This document shows positions 8,268 to 17,317 of a DNA stretch of 64,000 bases, one piece after another (positions within the stretch are counted from its first letter, which is position 1; each line of letters opens with the position of its first letter). Under the pieces are notes generated by a model. The model saw only the letters and a program-made list of their open reading frames with translations. It made no database searches and had not been told where the DNA came from. Source of the stretch: JAGPUQ01 sp963708735 (lineage in GTDB: Bacteria > Pseudomonadota > Gammaproteobacteria > Pseudomonadales > Porticoccaceae); the NCBI GenBank assembly GCA_963708735.1, contig CAVPTW010000022.1, positions 248,001 through 312,000 of the forward strand, in the 5' to 3' direction. Position numbers and translations under genes: made by a program.

Positions 8268-10817
8268 ATGAGTGAGTCGATCGCCCGAGAAATCTTTCCG
8301 GTAAACATCGAAGACGAGCTGCGCCGGTCCTACCTGGACTATGCCATGAGCGTCATCGTCGGGCGGGCGCTCCCCGATGTGCGCGACGGGTTGAAGCCGG
8401 TCCACCGGCGCGTGCTGTTCGCCATGAGCGAGCTCAACAACGACTGGAACCGCGCCTACAAGAAATCGGCGCGGGTGGTCGGCGACGTCATCGGTAAATA
8501 CCACCCGCACGGCGATTCCGCGGTCTACGACACCATTGTGCGCATGGCGCAATCCTTCTCGCTGCGTTATCCGCTGGTGGACGGCCAGGGCAACTTCGGT
8601 TCCATCGACGGCGATGCGCCGGCGGCGATGCGTTACACCGAAATTCGCATGTCGCGCATCGCCCACGCGCTGCTGGCCGATCTCGACAGCGAAACGGTCG
8701 ACTTCGCGCCCAACTATGACGAGACCGAACAGATTCCCACGGTGCTGCCGACCCGGGTACCCAACCTGCTGGTGAACGGCTCGTCCGGGATTGCGGTCGG
8801 CATGGCCACCAATATTCCGCCGCACAACCTGTCGGAAGTCATCAAGGCCTGTATCGCGCTGCTCGATAACCCCGAGTTGAGCGTGGACGAGTTGATCGAG
8901 ATCGTGCCCGGACCCGACTTTCCCACCGCCGGTATCATCAACGGGCGCGCCGGGATCGTCGAGGCCTATCGCACCGGGCGCGGCCGCATCCTGGTGCGGG
9001 GCCGGGCGCAGGTGGAACCCATGGAAAAGGGTGATCGCGACCGCATCGTGATCACGGAAATACCCTATCAACTCCAGAAAACCCGGCTCATCGAAAAAAT
9101 CGCCGAGCTGGTGAAAGAGAAGAAAATCGAAGGCGTTTCCGAGCTGCGCGACGAGTCGGACAAGGACGGATTGCGCGTGGTGGTGGAACTCAAGCGCGGC
9201 GAGTCCGGCGAAGTGCTGCTCAACCAGCTCTATGCCCAGACGCAGCTCGAAACCGTGTTCGGGATCAATATCGTTGCTCTGGTTGATGGCCAGCCGAAAA
9301 TCCTGAATCTGAAGCAACTGATCGAAGCCTTTATCCGGCACCGCCGCGAAGTGGTCACGCGCCGTACCATGTATCTGCTCCGGCAGGCACGCGAACGCGG
9401 TCATGTTCTGGAAGGTCTGGCGGTGGCGATTGCCAATATCGATGCGGTCATCGAGTTGATCAAGGCGTCGCTCAGCGCCGCCGAAGCACGCGAGGCCCTG
9501 ATCGCCCGGGCGTGGGACGCGGCGGCGGTGATGCCGTTTCTGACCGTAGCGGCTCACGACGTCAGTCTGCCGGACGGCGTCGATCCGCGATGCGGGTTGC
9601 ACGCGGACGGCTATCACCTGTCGGAGCCCCAGGCGCGCGCGATTCTGGAATTGCGCCTGCATCGCCTGACCGGGATGGAGCACACCAAGCTGGTCGAGGA
9701 ATACCGGCAGAAGCTGGATGAAATCAGTGATTACCTCGATATTCTCGGTGATCCGGAGCGACTGAAGACGGTCATCCGCGACGAGATGCAGGAAATTGAC
9801 CGGGATTTCGGCGACCCGCGGCGTACCGAAATCGTCGCCTCGCAGCTCGATCTCACCATCGAGGATCTGATTCCGGAAGAAGACCGCGTGGTGACCATTT
9901 CCCATGCCGGCTACGCCAAGAGCCAGCCGCTGGTGGACTATCAGGCACAGCGGCGCGGAGGTACCGGCAGGTCCGCGACGGCGGTCAAGGAAGAAGACTT
10001 CGTCGAGCGCCTGCTGGTGGCGAGCACCCATGCCACCATCCTGTGTTTTACCAGTGCCGGCAAAGTCTACTGGCTGAAAACCTACCAGATTCCACTGGCC
10101 GGTCGCGGCGCACGCGGCCGACCGCTGGTGAACCTGCTGCCGCTGGAGCAGGATGAGCGGGTGACCGCGATTCTGCCCGTCACCGAATATCGCGAAGATC
10201 AGTTCGTGCTGATGGCGACCGCCGCCGGCATCATCAAAAAAGTGGTGCTGACGGAATTTTCGCGCCCGCGCAGTGTCGGATTGCGCGCGCTGGAACTGGA
10301 TCCGGGCGACAGCCTGGTCGGCACCGCGATCACCCGCGGCGACCAGGATGTGATGCTGTTTGCCAGTACCGGCAAGGCAGTACGTTTCAATGAAGCCGAT
10401 GTGCGACCCATGGGGCGCACCGCGCGCGGCGTGCGCGGGATGCGTCTCCCCGAGGGCGAACGCGTGATTTCCCTGATCATCCCGGAAGCCGGGCGACGGG
10501 TGCTGGCGGTGAGTGCCAAGGGCTATGGCAAGCGCACTGAGCCTGACGAGTTTCCGGTGCATGGCCGGGGCGGGCAGGGCGTGATTGCGATGCAGACCTC
10601 CGCCCGCAACGGCGCCCTGGTGGGTGCCGTACAGGTGGCCGACGGCGATGAAATCATGTTGATTTCCGATCAGGGCACCCTGGTGCGAACCCGGGTCGAC
10701 GAAATTTCCGTGCTCAGTCGCAACACCCAGGGGGTGCGCCTGATCCGGGTGCGCGAAAACGAGACCCTGGTGGGAATCGCGGTCGTCAGCGATGACGGAA
10801 GTGAAGCGGAGGTCTGA
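8268..10817 (+). CDS. gyrA: DNA gyrase subunit A
   Basis: Breakage-reunion subunit of the type II topoisomerase that introduces negative supercoils; works as A2B2 with GyrB. 849 residues. The catalytic tyrosine is Tyr123 in AAMRYTE. The quinolone-resistance-determining region reads HPHGDSAVYDTIVRMAQ with Ser84 and Asp88 at the positions of E. coli Ser83 and Asp87, the susceptible-type residues. The C-terminal beta-pinwheel starts near residue 530. Its GyrA box, needed for DNA wrapping, reads QRRGGTG (about residues 560-566) instead of the usual QRRGGKG. There is no long acidic tail. pheA begins one base after the stop; serC, often between them, is absent. Confidence 0.97.
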   Translation: MSESIAREIFPVNIEDELRRSYLDYAMSVIVGRALPDVRDGLKPVHRRVLFAMSELNNDWNRAYKKSARVVGDVIGKYHPHGDSAVYDTIVRMAQSFSLRYPLVDGQGNFGSIDGDAPAAMRYTEIRMSRIAHALLADLDSETVDFAPNYDETEQIPTVLPTRVPNLLVNGSSGIAVGMATNIPPHNLSEVIKACIALLDNPELSVDELIEIVPGPDFPTAGIINGRAGIVEAYRTGRGRILVRGRAQVEPMEKGDRDRIVITEIPYQLQKTRLIEKIAELVKEKKIEGVSELRDESDKDGLRVVVELKRGESGEVLLNQLYAQTQLETVFGINIVALVDGQPKILNLKQLIEAFIRHRREVVTRRTMYLLRQARERGHVLEGLAVAIANIDAVIELIKASLSAAEAREALIARAWDAAAVMPFLTVAAHDVSLPDGVDPRCGLHADGYHLSEPQARAILELRLHRLTGMEHTKLVEEYRQKLDEISDYLDILGDPERLKTVIRDEMQEIDRDFGDPRRTEIVASQLDLTIEDLIPEEDRVVTISHAGYAKSQPLVDYQAQRRGGTGRSATAVKEEDFVERLLVASTHATILCFTSAGKVYWLKTYQIPLAGRGARGRPLVNLLPLEQDERVTAILPVTEYREDQFVLMATAAGIIKKVVLTEFSRPRSVGLRALELDPGDSLVGTAITRGDQDVMLFASTGKAVRFNEADVRPMGRTARGVRGMRLPEGERVISLIIPEAGRRVLAVSAKGYGKRTEPDEFPVHGRGGQGVIAMQTSARNGALVGAVQVADGDEIMLISDQGTLVRTRVDEISVLSRNTQGVRLIRVRENETLVGIAVVSDDGSEAEV

Positions 10818-10818
10818 G

Positions 10819-11919
10819 ATGACGTCGTCATCGGACAACGGCGCGGCGGCGCTCGCGCGTCTGCGTGAGCAGATAGACGCCATCGATCGGCAGCTTATCG
10901 CGCTGCTGAGCGACCGGGCCCGCTGCGCGCAGGGGGTGGCAAAGGTCAAGGCGGATAGCGGCGATACCCAGTTCTACCGGCCGGAACGCGAAGCGCAGAT
11001 TCTGCGCGCGGTAAAGGAGAACAATCCGGGACCCCTGGCGGCTGAGGAGATGGCGCGGCTGTTTCGCGAAATCATGTCGGCCTGCCTGGCGTTGGAGCAA
11101 CCCATAAAGGTCGCCTTCCTCGGGCCGGAAGGCACCTTTACCCAGGCGGCGGCCCTGAAGCATTTCGGGCATTCCGCCGTGGCGGTGCCGTTGCCTGCCA
11201 TCGACGAAGTATTTCGCGAAGTCGCGGCCGGCGCCGCGGATTACGGCGTGGTGCCGGTGGAAAATTCCACCGAGGGTGTGGTCAATCACACGCTCGACAG
11301 TTTTCTCGATTCCAGTTTGCAGATTTGTGGCGAGGTGGAACTGCGGATTCACCAGCATCTGCTGATCGGTCCCAATACCAGGCCCGATGCGATTACGCGG
11401 GTTTATTCGCACCCCCAGTCGTTGGCGCAATGCCGCAAGTGGCTCGACGCCCATCTGCCCAAGGCCGAGCGCGTGACCCTCAACAGCAATGCCGAAGCCG
11501 CGAAACGGGTGGCGGGGGAATGGAGCTCCGCGGCCATCGCCGGTGCCATGGCGGAATCCCTGTATGGCTTGACGCGCCTGCACAGCAATATCGAGGATGA
11601 ACCCGACAACACCACGCGGTTCTTGATCATCGGGCGCAGCGATGTGCCGCCCAGCGGCGATGACAAGACTTCGGTCATGGTGTCGGTCAAGAACGAGCCC
11701 GGTGCGCTGTACCGGTTGCTGGAGCCGTTCCGCAATCACGGCATCGATCTCACCCGCATCGAGACCAGGCCGTCGCGGAGTCGTAAATGGAGCTATGTTT
11801 TTTTCATCGATTTCGCGGGCCATCGCGACGACCCCGAGGTGCGGCAGGCACTCGACGAAATCCGTCCCACCGTTGTTGAGCTTCGACCGCTGGGGTCATA
11901 CCCGCGCGCGGTGCTTTGA
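10819..11919 (+). CDS. pheA: Bifunctional chorismate mutase/prephenate dehydratase
   Basis: P-protein: converts chorismate to prephenate and then phenylpyruvate for phenylalanine. The 366 residues have an AroQ chorismate mutase domain (~8-90; LREQIDAIDRQLIALLSDRA), a prephenate dehydratase domain (~95-275; FLGPEGTFTQAAALKHFG, VVPVENSTEGVVNHTLD, and DNTTRFLIIG with the catalytic Thr), and a C-terminal ACT domain (~285-360; NEPGALYRLLEPFRNHGIDLTRIETRPS) expected to bind Phe for feedback inhibition. ATG 10819 follows a GGAGG overlapping the gyrA end. The tyrA-aroA fusion follows after 16 bp. Confidence 0.95.
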   Translation: MTSSSDNGAAALARLREQIDAIDRQLIALLSDRARCAQGVAKVKADSGDTQFYRPEREAQILRAVKENNPGPLAAEEMARLFREIMSACLALEQPIKVAFLGPEGTFTQAAALKHFGHSAVAVPLPAIDEVFREVAAGAADYGVVPVENSTEGVVNHTLDSFLDSSLQICGEVELRIHQHLLIGPNTRPDAITRVYSHPQSLAQCRKWLDAHLPKAERVTLNSNAEAAKRVAGEWSSAAIAGAMAESLYGLTRLHSNIEDEPDNTTRFLIIGRSDVPPSGDDKTSVMVSVKNEPGALYRLLEPFRNHGIDLTRIETRPSRSRKWSYVFFIDFAGHRDDPEVRQALDEIRPTVVELRPLGSYPRAVL

Positions 11920-11935
11920 GTCGGTGTCCCGGAAA

Positions 11936-14164
11936 GTGAGCGATAGCCAGGTTGGCATCGGGCGCCTGTTGATCGTCGGGCTGGGTCTCATGGGCGGCAG
12001 TCTGGCGCTGGCCGCGCGCCGCCGGGGGCTGTGTCGCGAAGTCATCGGCTATTCACGCAGTGAAACCACCCTGGCGGACGCTGTACGGCTGGAGGTGGTT
12101 GACCGGATTGAGTCTCATCTGCCGACGGCGTTGTCCGAGCTGAGATCGGGAGATCTGGTGGTGATCGGCGTGCCGACCGAGGTCGTGCCGGAGATCCTGG
12201 CCGAGATTCGACGCTACACGGACGATGGCGTGACCCTGACGGATGTGGCGAGCGTGAAGGGCAGCGTGGTGGCGGCGGCGCAGCGCGTCTACGGCACCGT
12301 GCCGCCGCAGTTCGTGCCCGGGCATCCCATCGCAGGCTCCGAGAGAAGCGGTGTCGGCGCGGCCCGCGCCGATTTGTACGAGCGCCACGAAGTCATCCTG
12401 ACACCGGTAGCCGAGACGGATGCATTCCATCTGGCACGAGTGCGCAATCTGTGGACCGGTGTCGGCGCCCGGGTCAGCGAGCTCACCCCCGAGGTGCATG
12501 ATCAGGTGCTCGCCGCCACCAGTCACCTGCCCCACATGCTCGCGTTCGGTCTCGTGGACGCCCTGGCCGAAATGGCGCGCAGCCAGGAAATTTTTCGCTA
12601 TGCCGCCGGGGGCTTTCGGGATTTCACCCGCATCGCGGGCAGCGATCCGGTGATGTGGCGCGACATCGCGTTGGCGAATCGGACGGCGTTGCTCGCGGTA
12701 TTTGATCGCTTCGAGACGCAGCTCGCCGCCTTGCGCGCGGCGATTGCCGGCGGCGATAGCGACTTTCTCACCGGGATTTTCACTCGGGCCCAGGCCGCGC
12801 GCCGGCATTTCGAGGTTATGCAGGAGAGCAAACCCTATATGAGCATCCCCACCAGCCGCAGCGCCTACCGCGTTGCCCCGGGCGGCAGTTTGATCGGCGA
12901 CATTCGCGTTCCGGGCGACAAGTCGATCTCCCATCGCGCCATCATGCTGGGCGCGCTCGCCGAGGGCACCACCCGGGTGCAGGGATTTCTCGAAGGGGAG
13001 GACAGCCTTGCGACGCTCCAGGCATTCCGGGATATGGGCGTGGTCATCGAAGGTCCCGATCATGGCGCGCTCGTCATCCACGGTGTTGGCATGGGTGGGT
13101 TGAAACCGCCGGCCGGGCCGCTTTATCTCGGGAATTCCGGTACCTCCATGCGATTGCTGACCGGCTTGCTGGCGGGGCAGGGCTTCGATGTCACCCTGAC
13201 CGGCGACGCATCCCTGTCGAAGCGGCCGATGCGGCGCGTGACCGAGCCGCTGGCGCGCATGGGTGCACGGATCGAGGCGACTGCCGCCGGCACGCCGCCG
13301 CTTGTGATCACCGGTGGTCATAGGCTGCGGGGAATTCGCTACGATCTGCCCATCGCCAGCGCCCAGGTGAAATCCTGTCTGCTGCTCGCGGGCCTGCGCG
13401 CCGAGGGCGAAACCGATCTGCTCGAGCCGGCACCGACCCGGGACCACACCGAGCGCATGCTGCGCGGCTTTCAGTATCCCGTGCGCAACGAAGAGGGCCG
13501 CATCCGCCTCACCGGCGGCGGCAAGCTGGTGGCCTGCGATCTGCAGGTGCCGGGCGATATTTCATCCGCCGCGTTTTTCCTCGTCGGCGCGAGCATCGCG
13601 CCGGGTTCCGATCTCACTCTGCGCGGGGTGGGCGTCAACCCGACCCGCGATGGGGTGATTCATATCCTGCGCGCCATGGGAGCGAATATCGAGCTGCTCA
13701 ATGTGCGTGAGGTCGGCGGTGAACCGGTGGCGGACATCCGGGTGCGTGCCGCGCCGCTCAAGGGTATCGCCATCCCGCCGCACTTGGTCGCCAACGCCAT
13801 CGATGAATTCCCCGCGCTGTTCATCGCCGCTGCCTGCGCCGAAGGTACCACCGCATTGACCGGCGCCGCGGAATTGCGGGTCAAGGAGAGCGATCGCATT
13901 CAGTCCATGGCGGACGGGCTGAACGTGCTGGGCATCGACGCGCGCCCGACGCCAGACGGTATTCGCATTGTGGGCGGTACGCTCGGCGCGGGTACCGTCG
14001 AGAGTCAGGGCGATCACCGCATCGCCATGGCCTTTGCCATCGCCGCGCTGCGCGCGACGGGAACCATTGTGATTCAGGACTGTACCAATGTGCTGACCTC
14101 GTTTCCGGGTTTCCCCCAGCTGGCGAATGGCATTGGACTGGAAATTGTCGAGGTGACGGAATGA
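11936..14164 (+). CDS. tyrA-aroA: Bifunctional prephenate dehydrogenase / EPSP synthase
   Basis: One 742-residue reading frame joins two shikimate-pathway enzymes. Residues ~5-295 are prephenate dehydrogenase (NAD-binding LLIVGLGLMGGSLALAARR; HPIAGSERSGVGAA; DQVLAATSHLPHMLAF), leading to tyrosine. Residues ~310-740 are 3-phosphoshikimate 1-carboxyvinyltransferase (GDIRVPGDKSISHRAIMLGA; LYLGNSGTSMRLLTGLLAGQ; RVKESDRIQSMADGL; GDHRIAMAFA). The same fusion is known in Pseudomonas-type gammaproteobacteria. Translation starts at GTG 11936 or GTG 11924; both lie after the pheA stop. An internal ATG at 12839 could give free AroA, but no strong ribosome site precedes it. The stop overlaps the cmk start in ATGA. 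Confidence 0.93.
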   Translation: MSDSQVGIGRLLIVGLGLMGGSLALAARRRGLCREVIGYSRSETTLADAVRLEVVDRIESHLPTALSELRSGDLVVIGVPTEVVPEILAEIRRYTDDGVTLTDVASVKGSVVAAAQRVYGTVPPQFVPGHPIAGSERSGVGAARADLYERHEVILTPVAETDAFHLARVRNLWTGVGARVSELTPEVHDQVLAATSHLPHMLAFGLVDALAEMARSQEIFRYAAGGFRDFTRIAGSDPVMWRDIALANRTALLAVFDRFETQLAALRAAIAGGDSDFLTGIFTRAQAARRHFEVMQESKPYMSIPTSRSAYRVAPGGSLIGDIRVPGDKSISHRAIMLGALAEGTTRVQGFLEGEDSLATLQAFRDMGVVIEGPDHGALVIHGVGMGGLKPPAGPLYLGNSGTSMRLLTGLLAGQGFDVTLTGDASLSKRPMRRVTEPLARMGARIEATAAGTPPLVITGGHRLRGIRYDLPIASAQVKSCLLLAGLRAEGETDLLEPAPTRDHTERMLRGFQYPVRNEEGRIRLTGGGKLVACDLQVPGDISSAAFFLVGASIAPGSDLTLRGVGVNPTRDGVIHILRAMGANIELLNVREVGGEPVADIRVRAAPLKGIAIPPHLVANAIDEFPALFIAAACAEGTTALTGAAELRVKESDRIQSMADGLNVLGIDARPTPDGIRIVGGTLGAGTVESQGDHRIAMAFAIAALRATGTIVIQDCTNVLTSFPGFPQLANGIGLEIVEVTE

Positions 14165-14847
14165 AGGATGCAGCGACGCCCGTGATCGCCATCGACGGAC
14201 CGAGCGGCGCGGGCAAGGGGACGGTCAGCGTGATTCTGGCCCGCCGGCTGGGTTTTCATTACCTCGACAGCGGTGCTCTGTACCGGCTGCTCGCCGTGGC
14301 GGCGGCGCGCCATCAGGTGACATTCGACAATATCGACGGTCTTGCCGTGCTCGCCGCCCATATGGATGTCCTGTTCCGGATGGCCCCGGGCGACGCGGAA
14401 CCCGATATCACGCTGGAAGGCGAGGATGTCACCCGATTGCTGCGCGCAGAGCAGGTCGGTGTGCAGGCGTCTCTTGTGGCGACCATCCCCGAAGTTCGCG
14501 CGGCGCTGCTGCGAAGGCAACGGGCTTTCGCCCGGCCGCCGGGACTGGTCGCCGACGGCCGGGATATGGGTACGGTCGTTTTTCCGGACGCCGCCCTCAA
14601 GGTGTTCCTCACGGCAAGCGCGGAAGAGCGCGCCCGGAGACGCTATAACCAGTTGATTGGAAAAGGGGAAACTGCTAGCCTTCGCGACCTTGTCGCACAG
14701 GTCAACGAGCGCGACGAGCGGGATCGTACCCGCCCGGTGGCGCCGCTGCGACCGGCGGAGGATGCGATGGTTATGGATTCCACCACAATGACCATCGACG
14801 AAGTGGTCGAGGCGATTCTGGCCGTGGCGCGGGAGCGATTGCGTTAG
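14161..14847 (+). CDS. cmk: Cytidylate kinase
   Basis: Phosphorylates CMP and dCMP with ATP. The 228 residues begin with the P-loop IAIDGPSGAGKGTVS, then HYLDSGALYRLLAVAA (substrate-binding), the NMP-binding insert, GLVADGRDMGTVVFPDAALKVFLTAS and SAEERARRRYNQL (lid), and RDERDRTRPVAPLRPA near the end, all typical of bacterial Cmk. ATG 14161 overlaps the aroA stop by four bases. Placement between aroA and rpsA is conserved in gammaproteobacteria. Confidence 0.96.
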   Translation: MKDAATPVIAIDGPSGAGKGTVSVILARRLGFHYLDSGALYRLLAVAAARHQVTFDNIDGLAVLAAHMDVLFRMAPGDAEPDITLEGEDVTRLLRAEQVGVQASLVATIPEVRAALLRRQRAFARPPGLVADGRDMGTVVFPDAALKVFLTASAEERARRRYNQLIGKGETASLRDLVAQVNERDERDRTRPVAPLRPAEDAMVMDSTTMTIDEVVEAILAVARERLR

Positions 14848-15000
14848 CAGTTGCGCACGCGATTGTTTTTTTAACGACGTTCAAGGATGGGTGCGCGGTG
14901 TTCATTCCAGTCCGGGCCGCGGACTCCTCAACCAAGCAGACGACCCCCTGGGCTGGCAGAGGGTCGGCGCGCAAGCGCACCACTATGAGTATCAGACGCA
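14848..15000 (+). promoter_or_regulatory. rpsA leader region lacking a Shine-Dalgarno, with a hairpin
   Basis: The 153 bases before rpsA hold no gene. Immediately upstream of the ATG there is no GGAGG-like sequence, although this is a highly expressed gene. CGACCC (14941-14946) and GGGTCG (14961-14966) can form a 6-bp stem around a 14-base loop, about 35 bases before the start. E. coli rpsA likewise lacks a strong Shine-Dalgarno, relies on leader hairpins and is autoregulated by S1; a similar arrangement is inferred here. A T7 run near 14865-14875 is not preceded by a convincing terminator stem. Confidence 0.4.
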
Positions 15001-16683
15001 ATGAGCGAAAGTTTCTCCCAACTGTTTGAAGAAAGCCTGAAAACTGTCGACATGGTGCCCGGCACCATCGTCACCGGTGTGGTGATCGATGTGGACAAGG
15101 ACTGGGTTACGGTCCATGCCGGATTGAAGTCCGAAGGCATCATTCCGCTGAGTCAGTTTTTGGATGAAAACGGCGTCGCCACGGTTGCCGTCGGCGATGA
15201 AGTACAGGTGGCCCTTGAGGCGGTCGAGGACGGGTTTGGCGCCACCCGCTTGTCACGGGAGAAAGCACGCCGCGCGGAATCCTGGATGGTACTGGAAAAG
15301 GCGTTCGCCGAAGGCAGCGCGGTGACCGGGGTCATCAGCGGCAAGGTCAAGGGCGGGTTTACCGTGGATCTGGATGGCGTGCGCGCCTTCCTGCCCGGCT
15401 CCCTCGTCGATGTCCGGCCGGTGCGCGAAACCACGCATCTGGAAGACAAGCCGCTTGAATTCAAGATCATCAAGCTCGATCAGAAGCGCAATAACGTCGT
15501 GGTTTCGCGCCGCGCCGTCATGGAAGCCGCCAACAGCGTCGAGCGTGAAGAACTGCTGCGTACCCTGGAAGAAGGCGTGGTCCGCAAGGGTGTGGTCAAG
15601 AACCTCACCGATTACGGCGCCTTTGTCGATCTGGGCGGCATCGATGGTTTGCTGCACATCACCGACATGTCCTGGAAGCGCGTCAAGCATCCGAGCGAAG
15701 TCGTTGAAGTAGGCGACGAGATCGACGTCAAGGTGCTCAAGTTTGATCGCGAGCGCAACCGCGTTTCCCTCGGCCTGAAGCAGCTCGGCGAAGATCCCTG
15801 GAGCGATATCGTGGCGCGTTACCCGCGCAACACCCGCCTGCCGGCGACCGTGACCAATATCACGGACTACGGCTGCTTTGCCGAGTTGGAAGACGGCGTC
15901 GAAGGGCTGGTGCATGTGTCCGAAATGGATTGGACCAACAAGAACATCCATCCCTCGAAAGTGGTCCAGGTCGGCGACCGCATCGAAGTCATGGTGCTCG
16001 ACATCGACGAAGAGCGGCGCCGCATCTCGCTGGGCATGAAGCAGTGCCTGCCCAACCCCTGGGACGAGTTCGGCAAGCTCCACTCCAAGAACGATGTCAT
16101 CAAGGGCACCATCAAGTCCATCACCGACTTTGGCATCTTTATCGGCCTGGAGGGTGGGATCGACGGCCTTGTCCATCTGTCCGACATCTCCTGGAACCAG
16201 CCCGGCGAAGAAGCGGTACGCAACTACCGCAAGGGCGATGAGATCGAGACGGTGATTCTGGCCGTGGATCCGGAGCGCGAGCGGATTTCACTCGGCATCA
16301 AGCAACTGGCGGACGATCCGTTTTCCAACTATGTTACCCGCAATGACAAAGGCGCCATCGTTAACGGCACCGTCCGTGAAGTGGATGCCAAGGGTGCCAT
16401 CATTGATCTGGGTGACGGCATCGAAGGTCAGTTGAAGGCTTCCGAGATCGGCCGGGACCGGGTCGAGGATGCGCGTAATGCCTTGCGTGTCGGTGACAAG
16501 GTGGAAGCCCAGATCATCAATATCGATCGCAAGAACCGGGTCATTAACCTCTCCGTCAAGGCCAAGGATTCGAGCGATGAACGGGCTGCGGTCAAAGCGC
16601 ATAAACGCCAGGACGCCGAGGCGATGCCCAACACGACCATTGGCGATCTGATCAAGGCGCAAATGGACAGCGTGGATCGCTGA
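15001..16683 (+). CDS. rpsA: 30S ribosomal protein S1
   Basis: 560 residues with six S1 OB-fold repeats, the full-length proteobacterial form (about 557 in E. coli). Recurrent units are clear: GTIVTGVVIDVDKDWVTVHAG; GVISGKVKGGFTVDLDGVRAFLPGSL; GVVKNLTDYGAFVDLGGIDGLLHITDMSW; ATVTNITDYGCFAELEDGVEGLVHVSEM; GTIKSITDFGIFIGLEGGIDGLVHLSDISW; GTVREVDAKGAIIDLGDGIEGQLKASEI. Repeats 1-2 anchor the protein to the ribosome; repeats 3-6 bind mRNA. It lies between cmk and ihfB as in E. coli. The start lacks a canonical ribosome-binding site. Confidence 0.97.
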   Translation: MSESFSQLFEESLKTVDMVPGTIVTGVVIDVDKDWVTVHAGLKSEGIIPLSQFLDENGVATVAVGDEVQVALEAVEDGFGATRLSREKARRAESWMVLEKAFAEGSAVTGVISGKVKGGFTVDLDGVRAFLPGSLVDVRPVRETTHLEDKPLEFKIIKLDQKRNNVVVSRRAVMEAANSVEREELLRTLEEGVVRKGVVKNLTDYGAFVDLGGIDGLLHITDMSWKRVKHPSEVVEVGDEIDVKVLKFDRERNRVSLGLKQLGEDPWSDIVARYPRNTRLPATVTNITDYGCFAELEDGVEGLVHVSEMDWTNKNIHPSKVVQVGDRIEVMVLDIDEERRRISLGMKQCLPNPWDEFGKLHSKNDVIKGTIKSITDFGIFIGLEGGIDGLVHLSDISWNQPGEEAVRNYRKGDEIETVILAVDPERERISLGIKQLADDPFSNYVTRNDKGAIVNGTVREVDAKGAIIDLGDGIEGQLKASEIGRDRVEDARNALRVGDKVEAQIINIDRKNRVINLSVKAKDSSDERAAVKAHKRQDAEAMPNTTIGDLIKAQMDSVDR

Positions 16684-16715
16684 TCTGATGACACGTTGAA
16701 CGCGCGGTGGTGGGT

Positions 16716-17012
16716 ATGCCATTGACCAAGTCCGACCTGATAGAACGCATCGCTGCGCGGCAGGACCAACTGCCGCCCAGGGATGTGGAAATGGCCGTCA
16801 AAATGATCATGGAAGAAATGGCGCGGGCGCTGATCAACAATCGGCGTATAGAAATCAGGGGATTTGGCAGTTTTTGTCTGCACTACCGCGCGCCGCGTTC
16901 AGGACGCAATCCCAAGACCGGTGGTACCGTGGAATTGCCGGGAAAATGGGTTCCGTACTTCAAGCCTGGCAAGGAGCTCCGCGAGCGCGTCAACGCTTCG
17001 TTGGAGCGCTGA
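16716..17012 (+). CDS. ihfB: Integration host factor subunit beta
   Basis: 98 residues. IHF-beta pairs with IHF-alpha and bends DNA sharply. MPLTKSDLIERIAARQ starts the protein; RIEIRGFGSFCLHYRAPRSGRNPKTG carries the DNA-inserting beta-arm with its conserved proline; PYFKPGKELRERVN closes it. An in-frame GTG pair upstream (16707 and 16710) could also initiate, but ATG 16716 aligns with the family start. Order rpsA-ihfB-lapA is conserved in gammaproteobacteria. Confidence 0.94.
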   Translation: MPLTKSDLIERIAARQDQLPPRDVEMAVKMIMEEMARALINNRRIEIRGFGSFCLHYRAPRSGRNPKTGGTVELPGKWVPYFKPGKELRERVNASLER

Positions 17013-17031
17013 CGCGCGAGGAGCCTGCACC

Positions 17032-17304
17032 GTGCGCCGAGTCAAGACGGTATTCTGGGTGTTGCTGGCGCTGCCGGTCGCAGGCATCGGAGTCTGGTTC
17101 GTGCAAGACAACAATGCCAATGTTTCCTTGGTGCTGTTTGGTTTCCCGCTGGGAGAACTGCCGCTGGGTATCTGGTTGACGCTGACGTTTTTTGTCGGAG
17201 TGCTGGCTGCCGTGCTCGCGACCTTGCCCGCGCTGGGTGCGGCGAGGTTGCGGTACCGACGTCTTGAACGGGAAATCGCGCGACTCAAGACCAGCGCCAA
17301 ATGA
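17032..17304 (+). CDS. lapA: LapA-domain inner-membrane protein (DUF1049)
   Basis: A 90-residue protein with two transmembrane helices (~5-23 and 43-65), a short connecting loop with NNANVSLVLFGFPLGELPL, and a basic cytoplasmic tail (RLRYRRLEREIARLK), the usual LapA layout. The GTG start at 17032 is supported by GAGGAG at 17018-17023. In E. coli LapA works with LapB, which controls LpxC turnover and LPS synthesis, and lapB follows lapA directly. Here pyrF follows after 13 bp and no lapB is present. Confidence 0.85.
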   Translation: MRRVKTVFWVLLALPVAGIGVWFVQDNNANVSLVLFGFPLGELPLGIWLTLTFFVGVLAAVLATLPALGAARLRYRRLEREIARLKTSAK

Positions 17305-17317
17305 GCGGTGGTGACTG

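Noticed and set aside
7863..10949. A 1028-codon open frame antisense to gyrA on the minus strand
   Set aside because: It is a GC-rich shadow of gyrA; its His/Gln/Gly-rich product has no recognisable domain, while gyrA on the other strand is unmistakable. Its downstream end only picks up the start of the deaminase region in the wrong frame.
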